DNA of 64,000 nt from Psychrobacter urativorans (GTDB lineage: Bacteria > Pseudomonadota > Gammaproteobacteria > Pseudomonadales > Moraxellaceae). Position numbers and translations under genes: made by a program. The first letter of the stretch is position 1. Each line of letters begins with the position of its first letter. This document shows, piece by piece, positions 44,985 to 55,500 of this stretch. The notes below the pieces were generated by a model that saw nothing but the letters and a program-made list of their open reading frames with translations, did no database searches and had not been told where the DNA came from. The stretch lies in assembly GCF_001298525.1 (NCBI RefSeq), contig NZ_CP012678.1, positions 992,001 through 1,056,000 of the forward strand. Reading direction: 5' to 3'.

Positions 44985-45812
44985 ATGACAATTTCGGATA
45001 CAGACCACCAACCATCATCCACAACGTCTGAACCTGCTATGACTTTTTATGGCAAGATGCTGACCTTTTCACGCTTGCAAATCACGACTGACGACCTAAC
45101 TGCCATTGATGCGCAGCTTGCAAGTATGCTCACTAATAAGACCAGTGATATTCCTGTCGTTATTGATAGTGATATCGAGCAGGACTTACCTGCTTTGGTA
45201 GATTTATTATGGTCATGGGGATTACAGCCGATTGGCGTGGTCAATGGACTGCTGGAGCCGCAAGCACGCGCGCAACGCTTGGCAATATTCCCTGCTGATG
45301 GCAAGCGTATTGAACGTATCTTACCCAGTAAAAAACCCGCGACCCAGATAAGCCAAGCACCTGCTCCTGCTAGCCCTGAAGTGCCGCTTGATAATAGCGC
45401 TGAGCCTTTAAACGTCAATAATACTCCTGATGCAACCGCGACTCTGACAGAAACCTTAGTCAGTGGCGAGCATATTACTAGCCTCATTTACGACCAAATG
45501 CTACGCTCAGGTCAAAGCCTCAATCATGTCGGTGGCGATTTAATCATTGCTAACAGTGTCAATAGTGGCGCTGAAGCCATTACCGATAATAATCTCCATG
45601 TCTACGGGCGCGCGCAAGGGCGCTTGGTTGCAGGCGCGACAGGCGACAAAGACGCTCGTATCTTCTGCCAAATATTTAACCCGTCATTAGTATCCGTGGC
45701 TGGTACTTACTGCTTACGTGATAACTTACCCGCAGAGGTGATTGATAAACCGGTACAGGTGAGTTTCGTAGAAGGTCAAGGACTGGTCTTTAGAGTCATT
45801 GATAATACATAG
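44985..45812 (+). CDS. minC: Septum site-determining protein MinC
   Basis: 275 residues. The C-terminal beta-helix domain (about 165-270) is clear: GGDLIIANSVNSGAEAITDNNLHVYGRAQGRLVAGATG, then FNPSLVSVAGTYCL. The N-terminal domain (about 20-115) is more divergent, with an acidic Pro-rich linker between. MinC with MinD blocks FtsZ rings away from midcell. It is 237 bases from minD and follows a membrane-protein gene; minD may have its own promoter. Confidence 0.93.
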   Translation: MTISDTDHQPSSTTSEPAMTFYGKMLTFSRLQITTDDLTAIDAQLASMLTNKTSDIPVVIDSDIEQDLPALVDLLWSWGLQPIGVVNGLLEPQARAQRLAIFPADGKRIERILPSKKPATQISQAPAPASPEVPLDNSAEPLNVNNTPDATATLTETLVSGEHITSLIYDQMLRSGQSLNHVGGDLIIANSVNSGAEAITDNNLHVYGRAQGRLVAGATGDKDARIFCQIFNPSLVSVAGTYCLRDNLPAEVIDKPVQVSFVEGQGLVFRVIDNT

Positions 45813-46049
45813 AAGATAATACATAGAATAACGTCGTTATCTGCTGCTAAAACATAGCAAAAAAGAGCTTGCTTATAAGCAGCACGAGAACCTAATAGTT
45901 ATTTAAGTCGTTTGTTGCCGTTTCCTACTGACAAGCTATAAATTTTTGATTATATATGCTAGGCTTACACTCAACTATAGTAGTTATTTTATAAGCAAAT
46001 ATGCTGTTATTTTAACAGACATCCCATTGATTGATAGGAGCGTGCCATT

Positions 46050-46862
46050 GTGGCAAAGATTGTTGTAATCACTTCAGGTAAAGGCGGTGTGGGCAAAACC
46101 ACAACCAGCGCCTCTTTTGCTGCCGGTTTGGCATTGCGTGGCTATAAGACAGTGGTTATCGATTTTGATGTGGGCTTGCGTAATCTAGATTTGATTATGG
46201 GCTGTGAAAATCGTATCGTTTATGACTTCGTCGATGTCATCAGTGGTAATGCCCGCTTGTCTCAAGCTTTGGTGAAAGACAAGCAGCTGGAGAATTTATT
46301 TATTCTACCTGCGAGCCAAACCCGTGATAAAGATGCACTCACTGATAAAGGCGTGGCGGAAGTGATGGAAGAGCTGTCTAAAGAGTTCGACTATATCATT
46401 TGTGACTCTCCTGCGGGTATTGAGCGTGGTGCACAGCTTGCCATGTACCATGCTGACGAAGCCATTATTGTCACTAACCCTGAAATTTCTTCTGTCCGTG
46501 ACTCTGATCGCATCATCGGCATCTTGCAAAGCCAGACCAAAAAGGTTGCTGAAAATAAAGGTTCGGTACGTGAGCATTTAATCATTACTCGTTACAATGC
46601 AGAACGTGCCGCAGCCAATGAGATGATGAGCATTGAAACCATCTCTAATGACATCTTAAAAGTGCCATTATTGGGCGTCATTCCTGAGAGTCATTCTGTA
46701 CTTGAAGCCTCGAACCATGGTGAGCCAGTCATTCATTATACCGACTCTGTTGCTGGTCAATGTTATGACGATATCGTCGCCCGCTTCTTAGGGGAAGAAC
46801 GACCATTACGTCATATTGAAGTGAAGAAGAAGAGTTTCTTACAGCGCTGGTTTGGGGGTTAA
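46050..46862 (+). CDS. minD: Septum site-determining ATPase MinD
   Basis: 270 residues. Deviant Walker [11 protein letters not shown] at about 10-19, and a C-terminal amphipathic membrane-targeting helix ([12 protein letters not shown]). It oscillates on the membrane with MinE and carries MinC. It starts with GTG, nine bases after TAGGAG. The minE ATG lies just after the minD stop. Confidence 0.98.
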   Translation: MAKIVVITSGKGGVGKTTTSASFAAGLALRGYKTVVIDFDVGLRNLDLIMGCENRIVYDFVDVISGNARLSQALVKDKQLENLFILPASQTRDKDALTDKGVAEVMEELSKEFDYIICDSPAGIERGAQLAMYHADEAIIVTNPEISSVRDSDRIIGILQSQTKKVAENKGSVREHLIITRYNAERAAANEMMSIETISNDILKVPLLGVIPESHSVLEASNHGEPVIHYTDSVAGQCYDDIVARFLGEERPLRHIEVKKKSFLQRWFGG

Positions 46863-46864
46863 GG

Positions 46865-47155
46865 ATGAGCAAGAAAAAAGGGTTTTGGAGTAACTTATTT
46901 GGCGCAGATGATGCTAACGCTGCGGGTAGTGCCAATATGGCAACTGAACGCCTAAAGGTTATCGTTGCCACTGAAAATCGTTTAAACAATCGTCTGACCG
47001 CTGATCGTATCGAAAAAATGAAACGTGAAATACTTGAAGTGGTTAATAAATACGTGAACGGTGTACAGATTGATGATGTGAATATTAACCATCGTCACGA
47101 AGATACTCTTGATGTACTTGAAATGAATATCAGCTTGCCTGAACATAAGAAATAA
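46865..47155 (+). CDS. minE: Cell division topological specificity factor MinE
   Basis: 96 residues. The N-terminal helix ([10 protein letters not shown]) is followed by the anti-MinCD segment [13 protein letters not shown] at about 25-40 and the C-terminal dimerisation domain through [26 protein letters not shown]. It releases MinD from the membrane and sets the oscillation. Length is a little above the E. coli protein (88). Two bases after minD, with a shared transcript and a terminator after. Confidence 0.97.
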   Translation: MSKKKGFWSNLFGADDANAAGSANMATERLKVIVATENRLNNRLTADRIEKMKREILEVVNKYVNGVQIDDVNINHRHEDTLDVLEMNISLPEHKK

Positions 47156-47182
47156 GTTCAGTAAGCATCATTTTAATGTCAT

Positions 47183-47218
47183 AAAAAAAGCCCTAAGTCT
47201 CATACTTAGGGCTTTTTT
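47183..47218 (+). terminator. Terminator of the minDE operon
   Basis: AAAAAAGCCCTAAGT, 5-base loop, ACTTAGGGCTTTTTT: a 15-base stem with T-run. Confidence 0.93.
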
Positions 47219-47309
47219 ATGACTTATGTTTTATGGTTTATGATTGTCACTATCAACCATTGTCGTTATCAATCTTTTATACGACTTAACTCATATTTGG
47301 CATGACTCA

Positions 47310-47837
47310 CTATTTTATACGACCAATTAAATTGTCTTTTTTGATAAACTGATGATAGAGCGCAGCACCAATATGCAGTCCGGTAAAGACGATAATCATG
47401 GGCCAAAGTATATCAGCATGCACATCATTATAAAAACGTGCCATGCTACGAACGGGTGTCACAAAGACAGGGATTTCGAACAAGCCGAACATATCAACAG
47501 GTCGACCACCATAGACCGACATTAATAAACCCGTGACTGGCATCGCAATCAATAGCGCGTATAAAATAAAATGGGTCAACTGCGAGACGATAATTTGAAA
47601 TTTCGGCATAGGTAATGCTGGTGGTGCTTTGGTAAATACCCGATTAATCACCCGTGCCAGCATCCAAAATAAGACACTCATACCAAAGGCTTTATGCAGA
47701 CCAATATATATCTTACTGTCCGTATAGCCATATACCAGCATGAGTAGCCACGTCACGAGTAATAACAACACACTAATCCAGTGAAATATCCGGCTACTGG
47801 CTGACCACTTCTGCACGCTTACGTTACCGTTATTCAT
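47310..47837 (-). CDS. Cytochrome b561
   Basis: 175 residues with four membrane helices. Histidines in the expected places are visible: SRIFHWISV, GLHKAFGM, LTHFILY and GLHIGAALYH. Cytochrome b561 carries two haems b and oxidises the quinol pool or superoxide. The ATG at 47837 has AAGG six bases upstream; a longer TTG start is not needed. Single gene between min and chp, with no visible terminator. Confidence 0.88.
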   Translation of the reverse strand: MNNGNVSVQKWSASSRIFHWISVLLLLVTWLLMLVYGYTDSKIYIGLHKAFGMSVLFWMLARVINRVFTKAPPALPMPKFQIIVSQLTHFILYALLIAMPVTGLLMSVYGGRPVDMFGLFEIPVFVTPVRSMARFYNDVHADILWPMIIVFTGLHIGAALYHQFIKKDNLIGRIK

Positions 47838-47989
47838 AAACAACCTTATCCATCACGCTTATCTGAACATTCTGCTTCTATGAACGTTCTATTGTATCTG
47901 ATGCCATACGCTTTAATAAAATTTTTATAAACAAATTGTTTCCGCTACTATTTTTTCATTATTACTTATCAACGATAAAAATTTTTATA

Positions 47990-48583
47990 TTAACTGTCTA
48001 AATCAACCAGTTGATGAGCAATTTTATCCAAATCAGGCACGATATAAATGATGTCATCAATAACAATCGTTTGGAATAAATAGGATAACACGACATTTTC
48101 TCTAAAGTGTTCTTCAACAATAGTAACATTATCACTATCACTATCAGGCTCTACGCCGTGACTGCTCGGCTGATATAGATTAACGCCGTCATCTTTAACT
48201 TTATTATCATCACTATTACTGATAGCCACGTTGACATAACGCTCAGGCAACTCTGCGTCTTTAACATCAGAGATACGCACCTTAAGCTCTCGTAGCTCAC
48301 CTACTGTCTGTAACGCCAGTCGATGCACTATCGTATTGCCTTCGAGCACAATCAGTTTGTCCGGAGTTTGAGCACGGGGTAACAGATGAAAGACGGCAAC
48401 TTCCTGCTGCTGCCATAAATAAGTCCAAATACGCTCATCATAAGGTTCCACGCTAAGAATCAAGCTGCTAGGAATGACCCAATCAGGCTGATTCATGGCT
48501 GGGACGATGGTCACATCAAGCATGCCATTTTCAGCAGTTAGCAGACTGACTGCTTCAAACGTATGTTTACGAATTTGGTTCAT
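47990..48583 (-). CDS. Divergent CheW-like protein at the ChpC position
   Basis: 197 residues. It sits where ChpC lies in the Pseudomonas pil-chp cluster, just after chpB. The segment VIPSSLILSVEPYDERIWTYLWQQQEVAVFHLL resembles the CheW entry strand, but the rest is only loosely CheW-like. A Ser/Asp-rich loop lies at about 130-160. It could couple a receptor to ChpA or be a degenerate adaptor. Position supports ChpC; motif support is weak. Confidence 0.55.
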   Translation of the reverse strand: MNQIRKHTFEAVSLLTAENGMLDVTIVPAMNQPDWVIPSSLILSVEPYDERIWTYLWQQQEVAVFHLLPRAQTPDKLIVLEGNTIVHRLALQTVGELRELKVRISDVKDAELPERYVNVAISNSDDNKVKDDGVNLYQPSSHGVEPDSDSDNVTIVEEHFRENVVLSYLFQTIVIDDIIYIVPDLDKIAHQLVDLDS

Positions 48584-48615
48584 AGGTCGCTCATCATAGA
48601 GTAAAACAAAAAATA

Positions 48616-49599
48616 TTAAGTTTCAGACAATACTGAAGTTGTGCCATTAACATAGTCGGTAAGCTTTTGCGCTAAGGCTTCAGGGCTACCAATAAACTGA
48701 CAGTAGCCTGAGTCAATAATGGCTTGCGGTTGGCTTGAGCACGTGCTTAAGCTTGGGTCTTGTGCCCATAACTGACTATCATTGTCTTGAATCGTATCCA
48801 AATATTGCGAACCATCGCAACCCATTCCAGAAAAAACAATACTCACCAGCTCACTACCATAAACGTCACTGGCATTTTTAAGGAGTTGACCGATAGCGGG
48901 TTTATACTCCCCACTCCAAGGCTGTTCCGACAGAATCACCCGCCCTTCAGAGTCGCAGACAATTTGCTGTTCAATGGGCGCAATTAAGCAGTATCCGGAT
49001 TTTAGCTGCTGGGTAATGCTAATAACCTGACACTGCCAATCGTTATGCCGCGTGAGAATGCGCGGTAATGTCTCCATCATATTAGAATTAAAATGATGCG
49101 CCAATAGCAGACAAATGGGCAGGGTCGGTGATAGGTGATCCAAGAATGCCTTAACCGCGCTAGGACCGCCCATAGACGCACCCAAAAACACCACATAGCG
49201 CCAAGGTTTAATACTGCTGTTATAAACGGGCGACTCTATTAATGAAGGCATCGCTAGAATTTGCGCCAATTTACGCTTGAGCTTACGCTGCCATTTGGCA
49301 TAGTGCTGTGCTTCATTAAGATACGGCGCTTGGCTAAAACCCACTAACACGGCGCTTGAGCCCGAGCCCGCAATGGCATTCTCCACGTGGTCGTCATAAA
49401 CACTATCAACCAACCAGATATCCACTTGTGAATAATGCCGCAGCTGCGCACGCGATACGCAGTCTATCAAGGTAAAACCACAACTGCGCACGGTTTCACT
49501 AAACGCCAAGCGCTGATGCTGACTTTCAGCTATTACCAACACCGTAATGTCGCTACTATCCTTATCTCGTAATAAGTCTAAGCGCGCATCATCCATCAT
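48616..49599 (-). CDS. chpB: Chemosensory methylesterase ChpB (CheB-like)
   Basis: 327 residues. CheB-type triad: Ser142 in GASMGG, His168 in LAHHF, Asp262 in GMGCDG, with spacing close to E. coli CheB. It demethylates the receptor PilJ. The N-terminal 110 residues resemble a receiver domain but lack a clear phospho-acceptor Asp pocket, so it may not be phosphorylated. It overlaps the chpA stop by 11 bases (ATGATGGATGA), suggesting translational coupling. Second-to-last gene of the cluster. Confidence 0.9.
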   Translation of the reverse strand: MMDDARLDLLRDKDSSDITVLVIAESQHQRLAFSETVRSCGFTLIDCVSRAQLRHYSQVDIWLVDSVYDDHVENAIAGSGSSAVLVGFSQAPYLNEAQHYAKWQRKLKRKLAQILAMPSLIESPVYNSSIKPWRYVVFLGASMGGPSAVKAFLDHLSPTLPICLLLAHHFNSNMMETLPRILTRHNDWQCQVISITQQLKSGYCLIAPIEQQIVCDSEGRVILSEQPWSGEYKPAIGQLLKNASDVYGSELVSIVFSGMGCDGSQYLDTIQDNDSQLWAQDPSLSTCSSQPQAIIDSGYCQFIGSPEALAQKLTDYVNGTTSVLSET

Positions 49600-52500
49600 G
49601 AGTAAGACTTATTTTGGTGCCGAGTAGATTTTGAATCTTACCTAACAGCTCCTTCTCTTGGAAGGGTTTACCCATATAATCATTCACCCCAATTTCAAAG
49701 GCGTGTTCACGATGCTTCTCACCTGTCCTTGAGGTAATCATAATAATAGGAATCTGCCGTAGACGCTTATTAAATCGAACTTGCGTGGCGACTTCAAAAC
49801 CATCCATGCGCGGCATTTCAATGTCTAATAAAATTAGATCAGGCGTTAACTCTTGCAAAATCTCCATCGCATCTATACCGTCTTTTGCGACCACGGCAGT
49901 GATACCTTGACGCTCTAAGAAGCGCGAGGTGACTTTTCTAACCGTCACGGAGTCATCTACTACCAGTACGGTGGTTTGCGACATCGTATTACGTGCGTTA
50001 GCGCCTAGCGCTTTTGTACTTTCTTTTAGCGCGGGTGCATTACGCAATAGCGCTATCAAGTCTAATATCAGCATCACCGAGCCATCACCCATGATGGTAG
50101 CAGCAGAGATACCTGCTAAATGCGACAGCTGTTTACCAAGCGGTTTGACCACCACCTCAATACGTGAACCCGCAATTTGATCAACCTGTAGTGCCAGTTT
50201 TTGACCCGCACGGTTTTTAACAATAATGACCGGTAAGCTGGTATTGGTGCTGACCACGAGCTCATTCAGCTTATTACCCGTTAAAATATCATTCAAATAA
50301 CGAACACGGTAGTCCGCCTCTTCGATACGCATCGTCGGCTCACCCGACTGATAGTAATCGTAGAGTTTTTCTGGATTAATACGCACGACGCGCTCAATCT
50401 GTACTAAAGGAATGGCATAATAGCGATCGGCTGCACGAACGACTAAGGCATCTGATACCGCAACCGTAAGCGGCACACGTAGCGTAAAGCATGAGCCTTG
50501 TCCAGACTCAGAAGTCACGGATACCACACCGCCTAACTGACGAACCTCACTAATCACCACGTCCATGCCAACCCCACGCCCTGAGATTTGCGTGACTTGC
50601 TTGGTAGTGGTTAAACCAGCGTTAAAGATATATTGCATGACGTCAAGCTCAGACAAGCTATTATCGTTCGCATCAATCAAACCTTGCGATATTGCTTTAC
50701 GACGTACCGCGTCAACATTAATACCGCGACCATCATCAGTTAAATGAATGACGATTTCACTACCTTCACGCAAGATTTCTAAGGTGATCTGACCACTACG
50801 ATTTTTGCCAGCATTCATACGGGTTTGCGGACTTTCAATACCATGATCTACCGCATTTCGTAGCATATGCTCAAGCGGTGAGGTGATACGCTCAAGGATG
50901 GTTCTGTCCATCTCATCATCAGCATTGACAATCGACAGCTCCACAGATTTATTCAGCTCATTGGCAGTCTGCCGTACAATACGCTCCAAACGCGGGGTCA
51001 AACGCGCAAACGGCACCATCCGCGAATTCATTAACCCATCTTGTAATTCGGTCTGTGTCCGCGACAGTTCTAGCAATAGATTTTCGCTATCACGGGTTTT
51101 TTCTAATAAGGTACTATTAATATCAATTAAATCAGACGCTGATTCTGTCAATGATTTTGATAGCTGATTTAAGGAGGAGTATTGATCCATTTCCAGCGGA
51201 TCGAAATCTTCATTCGCAATCAATTCTTCGTCATCAATTTGCGATAAAATCTGCTGCTCAAGCTCAATTTCCATGCGTCGTAACTGGTCGGCTAGACGCT
51301 GTACTGTTGTGCCCATCTCCTCAATACTGAGGGTCAGACTACTCATACCCATATCAATACGCGCACGGTTAATCGCCGATTCACCGGATAAGTTAATCAT
51401 GCGCTCAATCAAACTACCTGAGATACGCATCATCTCATTCGTGCTATTGCTTTGTTCTTGCTCCGTAAAGCTACCCGCCATTGGTGGCATCAGCGCAATA
51501 CTATCAACTCCAAGTACCGATTCACGCTTGGTTTTAGCAGCAAAAATAGCATTAAGCTGCGTTTGCAGTGATTCAATCGGTATACTTTTTAGACTGTCAG
51601 GGTTTTTGCTAAACTGCTGTAGTGCGGTTACTAATGAAGATGGCATCGGTGGGTTAAGCTGGCTTTTTAGCACAAAAACTGCATCTGCCAACCAATCGTG
51701 ACACGTGACCAATAATTGCGATATCATTTTAGTGGCCGGACGGCGACGAATCGCCAGCTCTTCGTAGACCGTTTCCATCTCATGCGCTAAGTCAGCGATA
51801 CCATTAGCCGCCACCATACGGGCGCCACCTTTAATGGTATGTAGGTCGCGCTGAAGTGCTTGCAGAGCAACAATATCACTGATGTTATTCAAGAATAATT
51901 GCAAGTACTTATTACTACTGGCTATCAGCTCGTCAGCTTCTTCTAAGAATACCTCAAGAATATCAGGATCGGGCAAGCCGTCTGTCCACGACTGAACAAT
52001 GAGACTGTCAAGACTGACAATTTCATAAGCCGCTTCTATATCAGCGTCATTTCCTAGCTCGGTATCCTCATTCGTACCCATATGATTTTGTAGCGCGGGT
52101 AATACCAATGTCACTGTTGTTGGCAACTCGTCAGCCCGTTCAAACTGCTGCAACTGGGCAATGAGCTCTTGCGCAAAAAAGGACTCTTGGTAACGCACCA
52201 CATAATCTATCTGCAAAGATAAGGTGCCTTGAACCAGTTGCATAACAGTCAGCCACTGCGCGGTTGGCTGTAATCGTGCTTCAACAAAAGCGTCATAGAC
52301 ACTTTCGGCTTCATTAGTCAAATCACCGATACTGTGAATACCTGCCATGCGAGCACCACCTTTGATGGTGTGCAAATGCCGCTGCAATGTCTTCAATATC
52401 GCTATATTATCGATGTCAGTGCGCCACTTACTAAACGTTTGCGCAATGGCGCTATCAAGCTCTTGTGCTTCTTCTAAGAACACCTCTAACAGCTCAATAT

Positions 52501-55500
52501 CGGTATCAATCGCTTCAAGCTGTAGCTCGTCAGCTTGTACACTTTCAACAGCGTTTATCACTATAGCGGATTGTATGTCGTCATTATCTGTAGATAATTC
52601 ATCTATTGTTGTTGCATCGATTGTCGTATCAATTATTTCATTAACGCAGTCAGGTGCTTCGTTCACCTCAGCATTTATTGATTCATCAAATAAGGTGTCA
52701 TGGATATCAGCATCAGAAGTAGACAATGTCTGTAAATCGACGATCACTTGCGCATCGATTTTTAACGACATACTACCCGCTAGAGAATCAAACAAGCTGA
52801 CCAGCTGCGCGTGACCCGCAAGCAGAAGCTGTTGCATAGATTCACTATGGACACTTTCAGGATGCTCAGAGATATGCTCATAAGCATTATCTAAAGCACT
52901 CAATATCAAGGTAAATTTAGGTGATTTAGTGGTTTGCGTGCTCAATCTAGCAATCTGTGCACGTTGCTGCTGTATATAAGTGAGTATGTCCTCAGCATCA
53001 GGATTGCTCAATGCGGGTCGCAATTTATAATCAGCATCCAGTAATCCATCAACATCAGACTTAAGGAGCTGCGCCACACTCAGCTTGCTATTGATACCCT
53101 TAGGCATGCTTTCTAACTTACTAAGCATCATTTGTAATGATGAAAACGCTTCCTGACTTGTGGCATCCGTATCTACCGCTACACTTTGCTGCACAACGCT
53201 TTGTTCGTAAGCCATCAAATAACTTTCTATTAGCGCCGTCGATTGCGTAAGCGCTTGCAAATGCTGAGCGTTCATCATGATGTCTTGTTGCTGTAACTGT
53301 ACTAAGCTTTGTTCTATTGCTGCGCTGACCTCACTAATAGCAACTAAGGCACTAGATCCAGAAGCGGCACGTAACGTATGAAAGGCACGGACAATTTTAT
53401 CGCTAACTTCAACTTGTAACTGACCTTTATGAGCGCTGGCAAAATCATTAATATCTTGTAATAAGGTCTGCGCCTCATCCACAAAAATCTTACAAAACTC
53501 TTGCTCTTCTTTGCTTTGATCGCTCATCACGGCAGGGGCTTCTGCCATTTTTTCATTCACAGCATGAAATGTTTCTAGCGCATTATCTATAGGAACGTCG
53601 GCTATATTCGTCTCATCAGCGATAGCCGTTGTCGCATGACTGTCTGATAGCTCAGCAAATGAGCGGTCTAACCACTGTGCACGGACGTCAGGATAATTGA
53701 ACTCCGCCCCAAGCTGTTTGCTATACGCCTGTGCGCAGGCTACCCACAATGGCACAATGGCCGGATAGCTTTTATTAGTAGCGGTGCTATCATCTTCTGC
53801 AAATATTTTTATCAATTCTGGATAGGCTGCTAATACATCGCCAATCAACTCAACGATATCAGCACTTACCTGAATGGTATGGTCCAAGATACGATTCAGC
53901 ATATCTTCTATTGCCCATGCCAATTCGCCGGTATAGTTAGCGCCAACCATCCGACCGGAACCTTTAAGCGTATGAAAACCACGACGAATATCTGGCAGGG
54001 CTTTTAATATTTCTGGTGCTTGCTGCCAATTTGAGTGCAGCGGTATAATTTCTGCCAATACTTCTTCTGCTTCTTCAATAAATATCTCTTTGATATCTGG
54101 ATCGGCATCTAATGTATCCGCTGGTAATTGTTCAGTAGCTTTTAGAAATGGCACTAAAACCAATGGCATTTCTAAATTCACACATGGCGCAGCAGTCGAG
54201 TGTGCAGACGCGACCTCATCTTCTTGACTACTGTCTTCTTGATTTTTTATATTTTTAATATCAATATTTTCGGCATTATCTTCTACCAGACTATTTTCTT
54301 CAGTAGCATAGTCGTGTTCAAATTTAGCATTGTTATCCATGAGAGCTGTCTGGTTTTGTCCCTTATCAACACCGTCAACACCATCAACACTGGGCAACCC
54401 GGGTACATTCATACCATCATCGATTGGCTGACCTGATAATAGATTATTACTTTGTAATATTGTGATAGCGGGATCAATGCTTGGTGGATGCGCTGCATTA
54501 AAATCAGCCACTAAAATTGGTAGATACTGTGAGGTTTGTAATACCAATTCGACGACCTGATCTGTAATAGACAAGGTCTGGTCTAGCATGCGATTCAGCA
54601 GGTTTTCAATTGCCCATGCCATCTCACTGATACTGAACGCCCCAACCAGCCGCCCTGAATCTTTAAGCGTGTGAAAACCACGGCGTACTTCCATTAAAGG
54701 TGTTAGATCTTGCGAATCTTGTGCCCATATTGACAAAAATTCTTCCACGTCACTAATAATTTCATACGCCTCTTCGATGAAGTTATTGCGTATTTCCTTA
54801 TCCAACTCAAAACTATCAGCTTGTAGTTGGCTTCTCGCTGCTTGGAGCACGGCACTTTCTACTACAGTATCACCCTGTAATTCCTGACCGCCATACAAAT
54901 CAGTCGTATTATCTACATTATCGTGACAAACAGCACTATCTTTAATATTGCTATCTTTAACAGTACTCTTTTCAGCATTACTATCTTCAACAGAAAGAAC
55001 GATAGACGTATCGGCAGAATCAACTACATCGATTACGATATTCGGAATAATTTCCCCAGAATCATCATAGCGTACCACATCCTTAACTTGTGCTTGAGCA
55101 GACCTATGAGTGACAAGATGTTCAGAAGCCATGCTATCAAAAGGATTCAGAATAAGCGCGGCTACTAGCTGTTCCGCATTGTCAGTATGAAAACTGGCTT
55201 GTGCCAATAGTGGCTGATCAAATACTTGCTGCGCTAAATAGTCTAATAGCAGCTCAATCGAGGACAAGCCATCAGCTAAGGCTTGGATCAAATTCCAGCT
55301 TAGCACTTTGATATCGTTAGCTGCCAGCTGAGCAAATAATACTCCAAGTTTATCAGTAACTTGCCGTACTTCCAGCAGCCCCATATCATCAAAAGCACCA
55401 CTAATCTCAGCGAAGGCTTCGGGCGTGGGCAATAAATACGATTGTTGGCGCTGCACATAATCATTAAAGCTATGTTTAACCTCTTCAACCGCAATACGCA

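Noticed and set aside
54200..55168. Plus-strand open frames inside chpA (including 54200-54436 and 54923-55168)
   Set aside because: They lie antisense to the long chpA coding frame, show AT-biased low-complexity composition and lack ribosome sites, so they are shadow frames.
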